Of a stretch of 64,000 nucleotides of DNA, positions 46,081-55,161 are shown piece after piece; position 1 is the stretch's first letter, and each line of letters begins with the position of its first letter. Under the pieces are notes generated by a model. It ran no database searches, had not been told where the DNA came from, and saw only the letters and a list, made by a program, of their open reading frames with translations. The DNA comes from JAWKTT01 sp041398965 (GTDB lineage Bacteria; Planctomycetota; Planctomycetia; Planctomycetales; Planctomycetaceae): positions 119,239 through 183,238 of the forward strand of contig JAWKTT010000007.1 of NCBI GenBank assembly GCA_041398965.1, in the 5' to 3' direction. The position numbers were made by a program, and so were the translations under genes.

Positions 46081-47256
46081 ATGTCTGCCGCTTTGCTTGC
46101 CGAACTATCACAACTGAGTGGCTCTGGAGAGACCGAGCAGGTTCTCGATCGTCTGATCGCTGGACTTCAGGCCGAGAAGCATTTTCACAAGTTGTTCGAT
46201 GCCCGGATGCTGAAGCGGAAGTACGAACTCGGGCTGCCACTTACTCGCCCGACATCTCTGTCAGATGTCCCTGAGGAGTTGCGTAAGAGTTGCGAGGAAA
46301 CCTACATCGCCGCTGCTCGGGAGGCTGGCGCCGCACTGCTGGCTGAGGGAGATATTCCTGGAGCTTGGATGTATTATCGGGTCATCCGGGAGAAGGAGCC
46401 GATTGCCACGGCGATACTCAATCTCCCCTTGCCGTCTCAACAGGACGAGACCGCCGAGCAAATCGTGCAGATTGCCTTGTACGAAGGTGTTGCCGCCGCT
46501 CGTGGGGTGGAAATCTTGCTGAACATGCAGGGAACATGCAGTACCATCACCACGCTGGATCAGACATTCCAGAATCTGTCCGCCGAAGACCGTCGCGATT
46601 GTGCACGGGTGATGCTGCACAGCCTCCATGCAGATCTGACCGAAAACGTCACCCGCGAGGTTCAGCAAAGACTCGCCATGCTCCCGCCAGGGATGTCACT
46701 TGGGGAACTTATCAGTGGTCGCGACTGGTTGTTCGAGAAAGGGAACTATCACATCGATGTCTCCCACTTGAACGCCGTCGTACGGTTTGCCCGTTCATGC
46801 GAGCGTTCGGAAGACCTCCAGAAAGCACTCGAACTTGCTGAATACGGTTCCCGGTTGGACCCTCAACTCCAGTATGGGGGCGAACCTCCGTTCGACGACT
46901 TCTATCCCGCTCATCGTCAGTTTTTTCGAGCTTTGCTCAACCAGAAGCGAGACGAATCGCTGCAGTATTTCCGCGACAAACTTGCCCAGGAACCGGACGA
47001 ACGAGACAAGCCGCTCTTGGCCTATGTGCTGGTCGACCTGCTGGTACGTGTCGAGAGTCTGGACGAGGCTGTCGACTTGGCAGAGAAGTACTTGTCCAAT
47101 CTCAGCGATGATCTGGCCATCAGTTTTTCCGAGCTTTGTATTAAAGCGAAACGATTCGACACGTTGCAGAAGGTCATGAAAGACCAAGGGGACGCCGTCG
47201 GCTTGGTCGCTGCGCTGTTGAGCCAACCACGTCAGGTTGAGTCGTCTGTCAGCTAA
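46081..47256 (+). CDS. Cytosolic helical-repeat (TPR-like) protein of unknown function
   Basis: 391 residues, no signal or membrane segment. The sequence is nearly all-helical with TPR-like pairs (about 225-375; DLQKALELAEYGSRLDP, LLAYVLVDLLVRVESLDEAVDLAEKYL, ELCIKAKRFDTLQKVMK). The N-terminal half has the motif KHFHKLFDARMLKRKYELGLPL, common in an uncharacterised family of bacteria with complex envelopes. Function unknown. GAGGAA directly upstream supports the ATG at 46081. Confidence 0.7.
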   Translation: MSAALLAELSQLSGSGETEQVLDRLIAGLQAEKHFHKLFDARMLKRKYELGLPLTRPTSLSDVPEELRKSCEETYIAAAREAGAALLAEGDIPGAWMYYRVIREKEPIATAILNLPLPSQQDETAEQIVQIALYEGVAAARGVEILLNMQGTCSTITTLDQTFQNLSAEDRRDCARVMLHSLHADLTENVTREVQQRLAMLPPGMSLGELISGRDWLFEKGNYHIDVSHLNAVVRFARSCERSEDLQKALELAEYGSRLDPQLQYGGEPPFDDFYPAHRQFFRALLNQKRDESLQYFRDKLAQEPDERDKPLLAYVLVDLLVRVESLDEAVDLAEKYLSNLSDDLAISFSELCIKAKRFDTLQKVMKDQGDAVGLVAALLSQPRQVESSVS

Positions 47257-47839
47257 GTTGGTTGTCACCTGAGTAGCCCGCTCAATGTGCGACGTTTCGT
47301 CGGCCAAAGGATTGTACGACTCGATGAGCGTCACAGCGCGTCGGTTGGGTGCAGTCCCCAGACGAGGATGTGCCTCAGTTCACGCCGAGCAATTTTCGCA
47401 GGGGACGGGGCGGTCTTGGCGAAACGACAAGGAAAAGTCCCCAGAAAGTTGCCCCACCCAGTCCGTAGGGATGAAGGACCCAAAGGGCATTTCCCCCGTT
47501 GAAAAGCTCCTTCTATCGAAGGGGCAGCCGACACGAGGTTCCTTTTCTCCCGTATTCGACAAGGCTCCATCAGACAGCGTCTCGACGACCGAGAAAGTGG
47601 GGCGGAGAGGAAAACGGTCGGTTCTCGTTCACAGATTCTCTCGAGTGGCAACAACTTTGTGTTCCCCTCACCCTCTCCGCTCTTCCCCTTCGAGAGTCCT
47701 TCAGATTAGGGGACTCGATCTTGGGATGAGAAGAAAAGTGATGTCGTCAATCGCAAGGTATTGCACGTGCCCTGACTTCAGTCAGGCCGAGTGCCCCCGC
47801 GATTGCATCGACAATCGAGGCACACAGAAGTCGTCGAGG
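47257..47839. other. Intergenic region with palindromic segments
   Basis: About 580 bases between two converging genes. A copy of the dispersed segment ACGAGGTTCCTTTTCTCCCG occurs at about 47534-47553, and a CCTGAC-TTCA-GTCAGG hairpin lies at 47771-47786, close to the 3' end of the minus-strand gene. No gene supported. Confidence 0.55.
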
Positions 47840-49003
47840 CTACTTTTGCTGATTGCCGAAGCGGGGGTCGCGATCGATGAAGTTCACGCCCAGGTCGGGG
47901 AAGTCGCAGAACAGGCCGTCAACGTGTGCCTGATGCACCAGGACTTGCATCGCCACATCGTGTGTGGGGAAGTGTGTGGGGAGTTGATCCCGTCGCATGG
48001 TGTAGGGGTGAACTGCGAGATGATATCGATGTGCCAGTTCGACCAGTGGGGTGATCTGCCAATTCCCGTCGACACCGCGACCAGTCACGACATCATCGAG
48101 AGCGGGGCCGATGCCGTCGGCGAACCGGGCGACTTCCGCCAAGTCTTTGGCGATCGCTTGTGGCTGCGCTGCAACATCGAGCTTTGTCCAAGTTGGCGTA
48201 TCCATCAACAGGAGAAGTTTAAGGTCTGATTTTAAGTCGTGACGAATTCGGCGACACTCGTCTGCTTCAAAGCATTGGAGGAAACACGTATCGGCTCGGT
48301 TCTTGTACCCGTAGTCTTTCAATACATCTAGGACGATGTCGCTGATCTCCTTTCCTTCTGTACGGTGCCATGCTGGCGCCTTGATTTCGACATAGACCCC
48401 AACGTCGCGACCAGTGCTGCGGTTGAGCCCTTGAATGAGTTCGAGTTCTTCAACCAGCGTGGGGACCGAGAAGTCGGACTTGCCGATCGGAAATCGCTGG
48501 GGGAAGACCGCTTTTCCTGTTTTCAGATCGATCCGTTCGGTCACCTTCAGTGTCTTGATCTCTGCCAAGGTGAGATCGATCGCGTAGTAACGTCCGTCGT
48601 CTCGTTTCTTGTCGGAAAATCGAGTGGCCACATCGGTGACGGTGTCGAGGTGGACATCATGCAGGATAACCGGGACATCGTCCTTGGTCAGAACGACGTC
48701 CTGTTCGATGTAGTCCGCCCGCATGGCGTGAGCCATCGCCTTTGCTTCCAGCGTATGTTCGGGGAGATAACCCGAGGCGCCGCGATGGGCGATGATGATC
48801 GGTCGCGTGCGAGCCGTTGAATCCTGTGGTTCCGGTAAGACTCCAGAAGTCGATGGGTCCGCCGCGGTTGCCATTTTCGTCAGTCCCAAGAGTCCCCCGA
48901 TTCCTGCAAGTGTTGCCATCGTGGTCAGCCCCTCTCTACGAGTCATGTTTTGATGTAGCGGCACGTCATATCCCCCGTTTCTCGTTACTTTCTGCTGTTT
49001 CAT
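47840..49003 (-). CDS. glpQ: Glycerophosphodiester phosphodiesterase, exported
   Basis: 387 residues. An N-terminal twin-arginine-type signal (MTRREGLTTMATLAGIGGLLG ... ATAAD) sends it to the periplasm. The GDPD TIM-barrel starts IIIAHRGASGYLPEHTLEA (catalytic His-Arg and Glu), with DYIEQDVVLTKDDVPVILHD (Ca-binding Glu, Asp and the second catalytic His), VYVEIKAP, and a C-terminal VDGLFCDFPDLG. It releases glycerol-3-phosphate from glycerophosphodiesters. ATG at 49003 is chosen since GGGAG lies seven bases upstream; an upstream frame overlaps it by four bases (ATGA). Confidence 0.9.
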   Translation of the reverse strand: MKQQKVTRNGGYDVPLHQNMTRREGLTTMATLAGIGGLLGLTKMATAADPSTSGVLPEPQDSTARTRPIIIAHRGASGYLPEHTLEAKAMAHAMRADYIEQDVVLTKDDVPVILHDVHLDTVTDVATRFSDKKRDDGRYYAIDLTLAEIKTLKVTERIDLKTGKAVFPQRFPIGKSDFSVPTLVEELELIQGLNRSTGRDVGVYVEIKAPAWHRTEGKEISDIVLDVLKDYGYKNRADTCFLQCFEADECRRIRHDLKSDLKLLLLMDTPTWTKLDVAAQPQAIAKDLAEVARFADGIGPALDDVVTGRGVDGNWQITPLVELAHRYHLAVHPYTMRRDQLPTHFPTHDVAMQVLVHQAHVDGLFCDFPDLGVNFIDRDPRFGNQQK

Positions 49004-49245
49004 GAAAGGTCTCCCACGAGAGACTCTCCATCGCTCGGACCATCTTCTTGCCACTCGCTGAGATTGACCGTCTTCTGGATGTCCGCGAGCTTTTCGGTCG
49101 ACTGCTCCTCGATAGAAAGTGGCTTTGATTGTAGCGTGAGTTTTCCTTGGCGTCGCCCCCCTTGAAGTGCTCGCAATCGGGCGTTCGCGAGCCGGAGTGG
49201 ATGGTCGGGGCGGCTCACGTTAGATTTCACATTCGAGACTCTCAT
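49000..49245 (-). CDS. Possible small gene overlapping glpQ start
   Basis: An 81-codon frame with ordinary polar composition (KLTLQSKPLSIEEQSTEKLAD) ends with TGA inside the ATGA of the glpQ start, as in coupled genes. It has no clear ribosome site or family, and could be non-coding. Confidence 0.25.
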   Translation of the reverse strand: MRVSNVKSNVSRPDHPLRLANARLRALQGGRRQGKLTLQSKPLSIEEQSTEKLADIQKTVNLSEWQEDGPSDGESLVGDLS

Positions 49246-49315
49246 GACTCATGGAAATGTTCCGGAACGGGAGTTCAAGTGATCTCACCCTCTATCCCTC
49301 TTTTGCCTGCGTCTC
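49004..49315. other. Divergent gap between glpQ and rarA
   Basis: About 310 bases, holding the promoters of both genes and the possible small frame at 49000-49245. No repeat is seen. Confidence 0.45.
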
Positions 49316-50680
49316 ATGACTGGTCTTTTCGAACAGGTGGAACGGCGAAACGCCGCAGCGGCCCGGCCTTTGGCTGCGCGGATGCGGCCAAGATCGTTGG
49401 ACGAGTTCGTTGGCCAGCAGCATTTCCTCGGCGAAGGAAAGCTCTTGCGACGCATGCTCGCGGCTGGGCGAATGCAGTCGCTGATCTTCTTTGGTCCCCC
49501 CGGCACTGGAAAGACGACACTTGCACATCTGATTGCCCATCACCTCCGAGCAAAGTTTACTCCGCTCAATGCTGCGGCTTGTGGGGTGAAGGAGTTGCGG
49601 GACGTTCTTGGCGACGCTCGTCAGCGACTTCGTCAATCGGGCGAGAGTACGATTCTCTTCGTCGATGAACTGCACCACTTTTCCAAAACTCAGCAGGATG
49701 TTCTCTTACCAGATGTCGAAGAAGGAGTTGTCACGCTGATTGGGGCCACCACCTCGAATCCTTTCTTTGCTCTCGTTGCGGCACTGGTCAGTCGTAGTCA
49801 AATCTTCGAGTTCCAGTCGCTCGCCAGAGACGAAATACGAACGTTGTTGCAAACTGCGTTGACGGATGACGAACGTGGTTTGGGACAGAGTGGCGTTTTG
49901 GCCACAGACGAGGCGCTGACGTTTCTTTCGGAGGTCAGCGATGGAGACGCCCGACGTGCTTTGACCGCGCTCGAGATCGGCGTCCAATCGTTGCAAGGAA
50001 CCGGCGTTCTTTTCGACTTGCAGGTTGCTCAAGAATCGATTCAGAAGAAGGCCGTGTTGTATGATTCCGATGGCGATCAGCACTACGACGTCATCAGTGC
50101 CTTCATTAAGAGCATTCGTGGCAGCGATCCTGACGCTGCGATCTACTGGTTGGCGAGGATGATTGAGGCGGGCGAAGACCCACGGTTCATTGCCCGTCGA
50201 CTGGTGATCTCGGCAGCAGAAGATATCGGCAACGCCGACCCACGGGCCCTTACACTCGCGATGTCGGCAGCCGAGGCGACCGAGCGAATCGGGATGCCCG
50301 AGGCTCGCATTATCTTGGCACAGGCGACGACCTTTCTCGCCTGTTCCCCCAAGTCGAATGCCGCTTACATGGCGATCGATGCGGCACTGGACGATGTGCG
50401 TCACAAGCGGATCATTCCGGTCCCGAATCATTTGCGAGATGGGCACTATGCCGGGGCCGAGAGACTTGGACATGGTGAGGGGTATCAGTACGCTCATGAT
50501 GCGGCCGGGGGATGGGTGAATCAGGACTATCTCGGCGTCGATCGGACGTACTATCACCCGACCAATCGGGGACTGGAAGCAACCTTTCGACGGTACCTTG
50601 AATCCCTGGAGGCCCAACGGATTGCTGATCGTGAAGCGACCGTTGTCTCGCCTGAAACCCCACCCTTCGATATTCCATAA
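49316..50680 (+). CDS. rarA: Replication-associated recombination protein RarA/MgsA
   Basis: 454 residues of the AAA+ clamp-loader-like ATPase that acts at stalled forks. It starts ARPLAARMRPRSLDEFVGQQH, Walker A GPPGTGKTT at residues 60-68, Walker B ILFVDELHHF at about 113-122, sensor 1 ATTSNP, and arginine finger region ALVSRSQ. The C-terminal MgsA domain has RRLVISAAEDIGNADPRAL, the tetramerisation-domain motif CSPKSNAAY and HLRDGHYAGAERLGHG ... YCYPH-like GYQYAHDAAGG. Length is normal. Read in the same direction as the TrhO-RluA fusion 90 bases downstream. Confidence 0.96.
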   Translation: MTGLFEQVERRNAAAARPLAARMRPRSLDEFVGQQHFLGEGKLLRRMLAAGRMQSLIFFGPPGTGKTTLAHLIAHHLRAKFTPLNAAACGVKELRDVLGDARQRLRQSGESTILFVDELHHFSKTQQDVLLPDVEEGVVTLIGATTSNPFFALVAALVSRSQIFEFQSLARDEIRTLLQTALTDDERGLGQSGVLATDEALTFLSEVSDGDARRALTALEIGVQSLQGTGVLFDLQVAQESIQKKAVLYDSDGDQHYDVISAFIKSIRGSDPDAAIYWLARMIEAGEDPRFIARRLVISAAEDIGNADPRALTLAMSAAEATERIGMPEARIILAQATTFLACSPKSNAAYMAIDAALDDVRHKRIIPVPNHLRDGHYAGAERLGHGEGYQYAHDAAGGWVNQDYLGVDRTYYHPTNRGLEATFRRYLESLEAQRIADREATVVSPETPPFDIP

Positions 50681-50769
50681 CCAGGATCCGCAGACTCAAT
50701 CGTGTTGACGATCAAGTCCATCCCCTGAATATCACATTGAGTAACCTCGAACCCGTGACCGCAGCCTCC

Positions 50770-52572
50770 ATGAACGCAGCATCGCCCGTGATACGTAACA
50801 TCGCCGCTTACCACTTCGTTCCGCTCGACCGTTTACCCGAGCGACGCAAGGAGTTGCAAACGCTGACAAAGCAGTTGCAGTTGAAGGGGACGATTCTGCT
50901 CAGTCCGGAGGGAATTAATCTGTTTCTGGCGGGGTTGCCGGAGAACATCAATGAATTCCTGTCAACGTTGAGAACAGCGGAAGAGTTTCACAACCTGGAG
51001 GTGAAGGAAAGCGATAGCGACAGTCAACCATTCGAGCGAATGCTGGTCAAGCTGAAGGCCGAGATTATTGCTTTCGGGCAAGCATCAGTTGACCCCCTCA
51101 AAGAGACTTCCCCGCGAATCGCCCCCAAAGAGTTACAGGCTTGGCTCGATGCGGGCAAACCGGTGCACCTGTTGGATGTGCGAAATGATTACGAGATCGC
51201 CGTCGGCACGTTTGAGAACGCGGTTGGGATTGGTGTCGATCACTTTCGCGACTTCCCTGCCGCCATCGGTAAGCTCCCGGAAGAGTGGAAGAACGAACCG
51301 ATCGTGACGTTTTGCACTGGTGGTATCCGTTGCGAGAAAGGGGCGCCGTTTCTCGAGCAATTTGGGTTCAAACAGGTCTATCAGTTGGATGGGGGAATCC
51401 TCAAGTATTTTGAAGAGTGTGGCGGAGCCCACTATCAGGGGGATTGCTTTGTCTTCGACAAGCGAGTGGCACTCGATCCGAATCTTCAGGCGTCGGGGGT
51501 CGCGCAGTGTTTTGCTTGTCAGATGCCCGTCTCCATCGCCGATCAACAGCGACCCGAATACGATCCTCCCCGAACTTGTCCCCATTGCTATCAGTCCCCC
51601 GCCGAAAAAATGGCGAAACTCGTCGCTGCCCGGGAGGCCCGGATTCGCGAGTGCGTCACGCCGATTCCTGGCAGTCACCCGGCTGAAAATCGACGTCCGC
51701 TTTCGATTCCAGGACGATACGATCGTTGGACGCTCATCGACTTTCTAGCGTCGCAGTATTCCCATGTCTTGCGTGACGAGTGGCTCACGATTATCGCGGA
51801 TGCGGGAGTGCAGTTCGATGGCAAGGCGGTCGCACCCGAACGAGTCGTCCGAGCGGGAGAACGTTACGAACGGGTCGAACGGGATGTTGTCGAACCGGAT
51901 GTGAACACCGCCATTCGCATCATGTTCGAAGATGATGCCATCGTCGTCGTTCACAAACCGGCCCCTTTGCCAATGCACTCCTGCGGCCGATTCCATCGAA
52001 ATACCTTAGAGGCCATTCTGCACCAGGTGTTTCATCCCTGGAAACTGCGACCGGCACATCGACTCGACGCCAACACAACGGGCGTCGTCGTCTTCAGTAA
52101 GACTCGCAAGATCGCCTCCAGATTACAGCGGCAATTTGAACAAGGGACCGTCAACAAGACCTACCTGGCAAGAGTGCATGGGACCGTTGTCGACGCCGAC
52201 TTCGAGTGTCAACTGCCGATTGGCTCTGGGCCGATCATGGCCGGGGGAAGAGAAGTCGACTATTCCGGATTCGATGCCCACACAAAATTTCATCGTCTTC
52301 AAACATGTTCCGACGGCACGACCTTGCTGGAGGTTCAACCCTTAACCGGACGGACGAATCAGATTCGACTGCATCTGCAAGCGCTCGGTCACTCGATTGT
52401 CGGCGATCCGTTGTATCTGGAACATGGCACCAAAGGGGACACGCAGACACTCCCACTCGGTGCTCCCCCCCTCTGTCTGCATGCGTTTCAACTGGCGTTC
52501 CAACACCCCGTCACCAGCGAACCGATGACCTTCACCGCCGATGCCCCCTCATGGGCGAAAGACGTCGAGTGA
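50770..52572 (+). CDS. Fusion: TrhO-type rhodanese tRNA hydroxylase + RluA pseudouridine synthase
   Basis: About 600 residues. Residues 1-310 match TrhO/YceA (UPF0176): an N-terminal acylphosphatase-like part (LKGTILLSPEGINLFLAG), then a rhodanese domain with catalytic Cys182 in TFCTGGIRCEKG, and a zinc-like CFAC...CPHC pair. TrhO makes 5-hydroxyuridine at tRNA U34. Residues 320-600 match an RluA/RluD pseudouridine synthase: an S4-like segment (TLIDFLASQYSHV...VQFDGKAV), the catalytic Asp433 in HRLDANTTGVVVFSK and the LTGRTNQIRLHL motif. Two tRNA/rRNA uridine modifiers are thus joined in one chain. A TTG at 50737 is an alternative start. Confidence 0.9.
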   Translation: MNAASPVIRNIAAYHFVPLDRLPERRKELQTLTKQLQLKGTILLSPEGINLFLAGLPENINEFLSTLRTAEEFHNLEVKESDSDSQPFERMLVKLKAEIIAFGQASVDPLKETSPRIAPKELQAWLDAGKPVHLLDVRNDYEIAVGTFENAVGIGVDHFRDFPAAIGKLPEEWKNEPIVTFCTGGIRCEKGAPFLEQFGFKQVYQLDGGILKYFEECGGAHYQGDCFVFDKRVALDPNLQASGVAQCFACQMPVSIADQQRPEYDPPRTCPHCYQSPAEKMAKLVAAREARIRECVTPIPGSHPAENRRPLSIPGRYDRWTLIDFLASQYSHVLRDEWLTIIADAGVQFDGKAVAPERVVRAGERYERVERDVVEPDVNTAIRIMFEDDAIVVVHKPAPLPMHSCGRFHRNTLEAILHQVFHPWKLRPAHRLDANTTGVVVFSKTRKIASRLQRQFEQGTVNKTYLARVHGTVVDADFECQLPIGSGPIMAGGREVDYSGFDAHTKFHRLQTCSDGTTLLEVQPLTGRTNQIRLHLQALGHSIVGDPLYLEHGTKGDTQTLPLGAPPLCLHAFQLAFQHPVTSEPMTFTADAPSWAKDVE

Positions 52573-52597
52573 TCGTGACAACCTGGAGAGCATCCCC

Positions 52598-53497
52598 ATG
52601 AAGCCTCGCATCTCTGCTTTCCCGAAGTGTTACCTCGACGCGATTGCGGGGGAGCGCTCGATGACCGTCTTCGACTGGATCGAGATGGCTCGCCCTTTGC
52701 CCGCCCAGGGATTGGAGATGTATGACGGCTTTTTCACAAGCCTCGAAACGGACTATCTCTCACGGGTTCGCGATGCAATCCATGATGCCGGATTCGTGAT
52801 GCCGATGCTCTGTTGTTCTCCCGACTTTACCAACCCCGATCCCGACGGACGCAAGCGAGCGGTCGAGCGGGAACTGGCCATGATCGGCGTCTGTCATCAT
52901 CTTGGGGGACGTGGAAGTGTTTGCCGTGTTCTGAGCGGTCAGCGTTATCCCGAAGTCTCGCGTCAACAGGGAATCGCGTGGGTTGTCGAGTGCATCGACC
53001 AACTGCTACCGAAGGCCCGCGAACTGGGCGTCATCCTGGCAATCGAGAATCACTACAAGGATGGCTTCTGGAAATACCCCGAGTTCGCACAGAAACAAGA
53101 CCTGTTCCTCGAACTGCTGGCTGCCATCGACGAACGGGAATTCTTCGGTGTCCAGTACGATCCGTCGAACGCCATTGTCGCCGGTGATGATCCGATCGAG
53201 TTGTTACGTCTGGTAGCCGACCGTGTCGTCAGCATGCATGCCAGCGATCGTTATCTCGCCGAGGGCACAACGCTCGAAGACCTGCGTCAAAACGATGGCA
53301 CGCTCGGCTACTCCGCCAACCTGCGTCACGGCGTCACCGGTCGAGGCCTCAACGACTTCGACACCATCTTCCAAATCCTCGCCAGCCACAACTATCAAGG
53401 CTGGATTAGTATCGAAGATGGAATGAACGGCATGGAAGAAATGATCGAATCACTCGAGTTCCTCCATCGAAAAGTCGCCGAACACTTCCCCGACTGA
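52598..53497 (+). CDS. Sugar phosphate isomerase/epimerase-like TIM-barrel protein
   Basis: 299 residues of the AP endonuclease 2/xylose isomerase-like TIM barrel (PF01261). Metal-binding candidates are Glu in IENHYKDG (about 149), Asp in VQYDPSNA (about 186), His in SMHASDRY (about 212) and Glu in WISIEDGMNG near the C-terminus. The substrate is unknown; sugars or inositols are usual. GGAGAG eight bases upstream supports the ATG. It begins 25 bases after the fusion gene and is likely co-transcribed. Confidence 0.85.
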   Translation: MKPRISAFPKCYLDAIAGERSMTVFDWIEMARPLPAQGLEMYDGFFTSLETDYLSRVRDAIHDAGFVMPMLCCSPDFTNPDPDGRKRAVERELAMIGVCHHLGGRGSVCRVLSGQRYPEVSRQQGIAWVVECIDQLLPKARELGVILAIENHYKDGFWKYPEFAQKQDLFLELLAAIDEREFFGVQYDPSNAIVAGDDPIELLRLVADRVVSMHASDRYLAEGTTLEDLRQNDGTLGYSANLRHGVTGRGLNDFDTIFQILASHNYQGWISIEDGMNGMEEMIESLEFLHRKVAEHFPD

Positions 53498-53579
53498 TCT
53501 CCCGACGGTAAGCCCAACAGTCGCGAGGCTCCTTCTCCCCCGCAAAGGTCGTTCCGACTTCAGCCAGCATCCCCACGGA

Positions 53580-53601
53580 GAAGCCCTGAAAACAGGGCTT
53601 C
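53580..53601. terminator. Bidirectional terminator-like hairpin
   Basis: GAAGCCCTG pairs with CAGGGCTTC over AAAA in the gap between two converging genes (stop codons at 53497 and 53646). The T-runs are poor, so it is only a candidate. Confidence 0.45.
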
Positions 53602-53645
53602 GATCGTTGATCGTTGGCGGGAGAGGGAGAGGTCACTGTCGTCAA

Positions 53646-54884
53646 CTACAATCCGGGGGATGTGAACTCGGAAGGAGTCGATGGTTGTTCCTTATTGACA
53701 TCGGAGAGGCTGAGTCCGGTACGGCTGAAGTACCAGAGGCCGAGAAGGGTCACGGGGATGTACATCCCCATGTGGTAGTAGAAGGAAGCAGCGAGGACTC
53801 CGGCTTTGTCGCTTACCCCGAATGTCGTCTCGTTGATGACCGCTGCGAAGATGATGTTGATGACTCCGAAGTAGCCGGGCGATGACGGGATTGTCACTCC
53901 AAATGCCACCGCCCCCAGCAGCAGGCAGGCCGCTAGAAACGAGACGTCGATGTCGAACGCCCGCAGAGCGACGTACATCATGACGCCGTTGATCCCCCAC
54001 TGGACGAGCGAGTTCCACGAGATATGGAACAACAACACCCCGTGACGCAGTGCCGAAAGCCCCTCGGCCCCGGCCTCCATAATGTGGCACACCTTACGAC
54101 GCACCCCTTCGGGGATGAATGGAATTCGCAGCAGAATCGATTCGACGATCCGCACGAACGGGTCTGTCCAGACGAGATAGGCAGCCGCCCCCAACACCAG
54201 GAACCCGGCGAGAACAGCGGTCGTCATCGCCGTCTTCCGGACATACGCATTGACGTCAACCTCGTTCGCCGGTCTCTGCATCTCTGTGGTGGCATCATCG
54301 GCATTTGTCGTTTTGACGTTGGTGGTGTCGATGGCGACGGTCGTCGTTTGCCTTGGCGTCGATGGTTTTGTCATCCCGCCTCCGACGGCCGTCAGACCAA
54401 CGAAGAAGAACACGAGGATCGCCAGGACGTCGAAAATGCGTTCGAGGACAACCGTCGAAAGGACCGACGTCGCCCGCAGCTTTTCGTTCTTCGAGAAGAC
54501 AAAAACCCGCACGAATTCGCCCAAATGGGCTGGCAAGACGTTGTTGAAGGCGAAACCGATCATTATGGGAGCAAACGTCTGTCGGGTGACGTACTGTCCC
54601 ATGGGGCGGAGAATCAGACTCCAGCGAAACGCTTTCATCAGGTAAAAGCAGCCGAGTAAACCCCACATCAGTGGCAACGTGCGGTAATCCGCCTTCCGAA
54701 ACGCGTTCCCAACATCCTTCATTGGGACGCCTCGCAGGGCGACATACAAACAGACAATCGACACTCCGACGCCGAGAATCAGTGACAGCCACCATCGTCC
54801 AGTGCCCCGCTTCGTTGGCACTGTTGTTGTGTCGATCGGTGCTGCTTCCCCATCACCGGGAGGGACATCCACTTGATCCGTCAT
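53646..54884 (-). CDS. Flippase-like membrane protein (LPG synthase transmembrane family)
   Basis: 412 residues with about eight transmembrane helices, of the lysylphosphatidylglycerol-synthase membrane domain family (PF03706). The motif FAFNNVLPAHLGEFVRVFVFSK after the third helix and the LERIFDVLAI helix are diagnostic. Such proteins move or modify polar lipids or polyprenyl-linked sugars. An unusual Thr-rich insertion (TTTVAIDTTNVKTTNADDATT) separates the central helices. ATG at 54884 is preferred since GGAA lies ahead of it. Divergent from the portal gene. Confidence 0.83.
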   Translation of the reverse strand: MTDQVDVPPGDGEAAPIDTTTVPTKRGTGRWWLSLILGVGVSIVCLYVALRGVPMKDVGNAFRKADYRTLPLMWGLLGCFYLMKAFRWSLILRPMGQYVTRQTFAPIMIGFAFNNVLPAHLGEFVRVFVFSKNEKLRATSVLSTVVLERIFDVLAILVFFFVGLTAVGGGMTKPSTPRQTTTVAIDTTNVKTTNADDATTEMQRPANEVDVNAYVRKTAMTTAVLAGFLVLGAAAYLVWTDPFVRIVESILLRIPFIPEGVRRKVCHIMEAGAEGLSALRHGVLLFHISWNSLVQWGINGVMMYVALRAFDIDVSFLAACLLLGAVAFGVTIPSSPGYFGVINIIFAAVINETTFGVSDKAGVLAASFYYHMGMYIPVTLLGLWYFSRTGLSLSDVNKEQPSTPSEFTSPGL

Positions 54885-55161
54885 GAGGCATTCCACAGAA
54901 GCAAACAAGAAGAGGCGGCGTCTATGGTCGACTGACCGGACGGCTCGATTGGTACGATTCGAGTGAGCATTGGACCGATTCTCCCCTCAGTCGACAACCC
55001 GTGTTCCGACATTGTCTTCGGGATCTCCGGGAAGTCGCGATTGGCGTCGAGTGAGGTTCGTCGTCGTGTTGTTGGGGAATCTTCGGGGAATTCGCGCAAC
55101 TGGCTGCTCTCAAGTGAATGCGGACATTTCGCGCAGACCTCTATCCTCTCGAGAGCCTCCC

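Noticed and set aside
47285..48229. 314-codon plus-strand frame
   Set aside because: Its second half is antisense to glpQ and the first half is intergenic sequence. It shows no domain.
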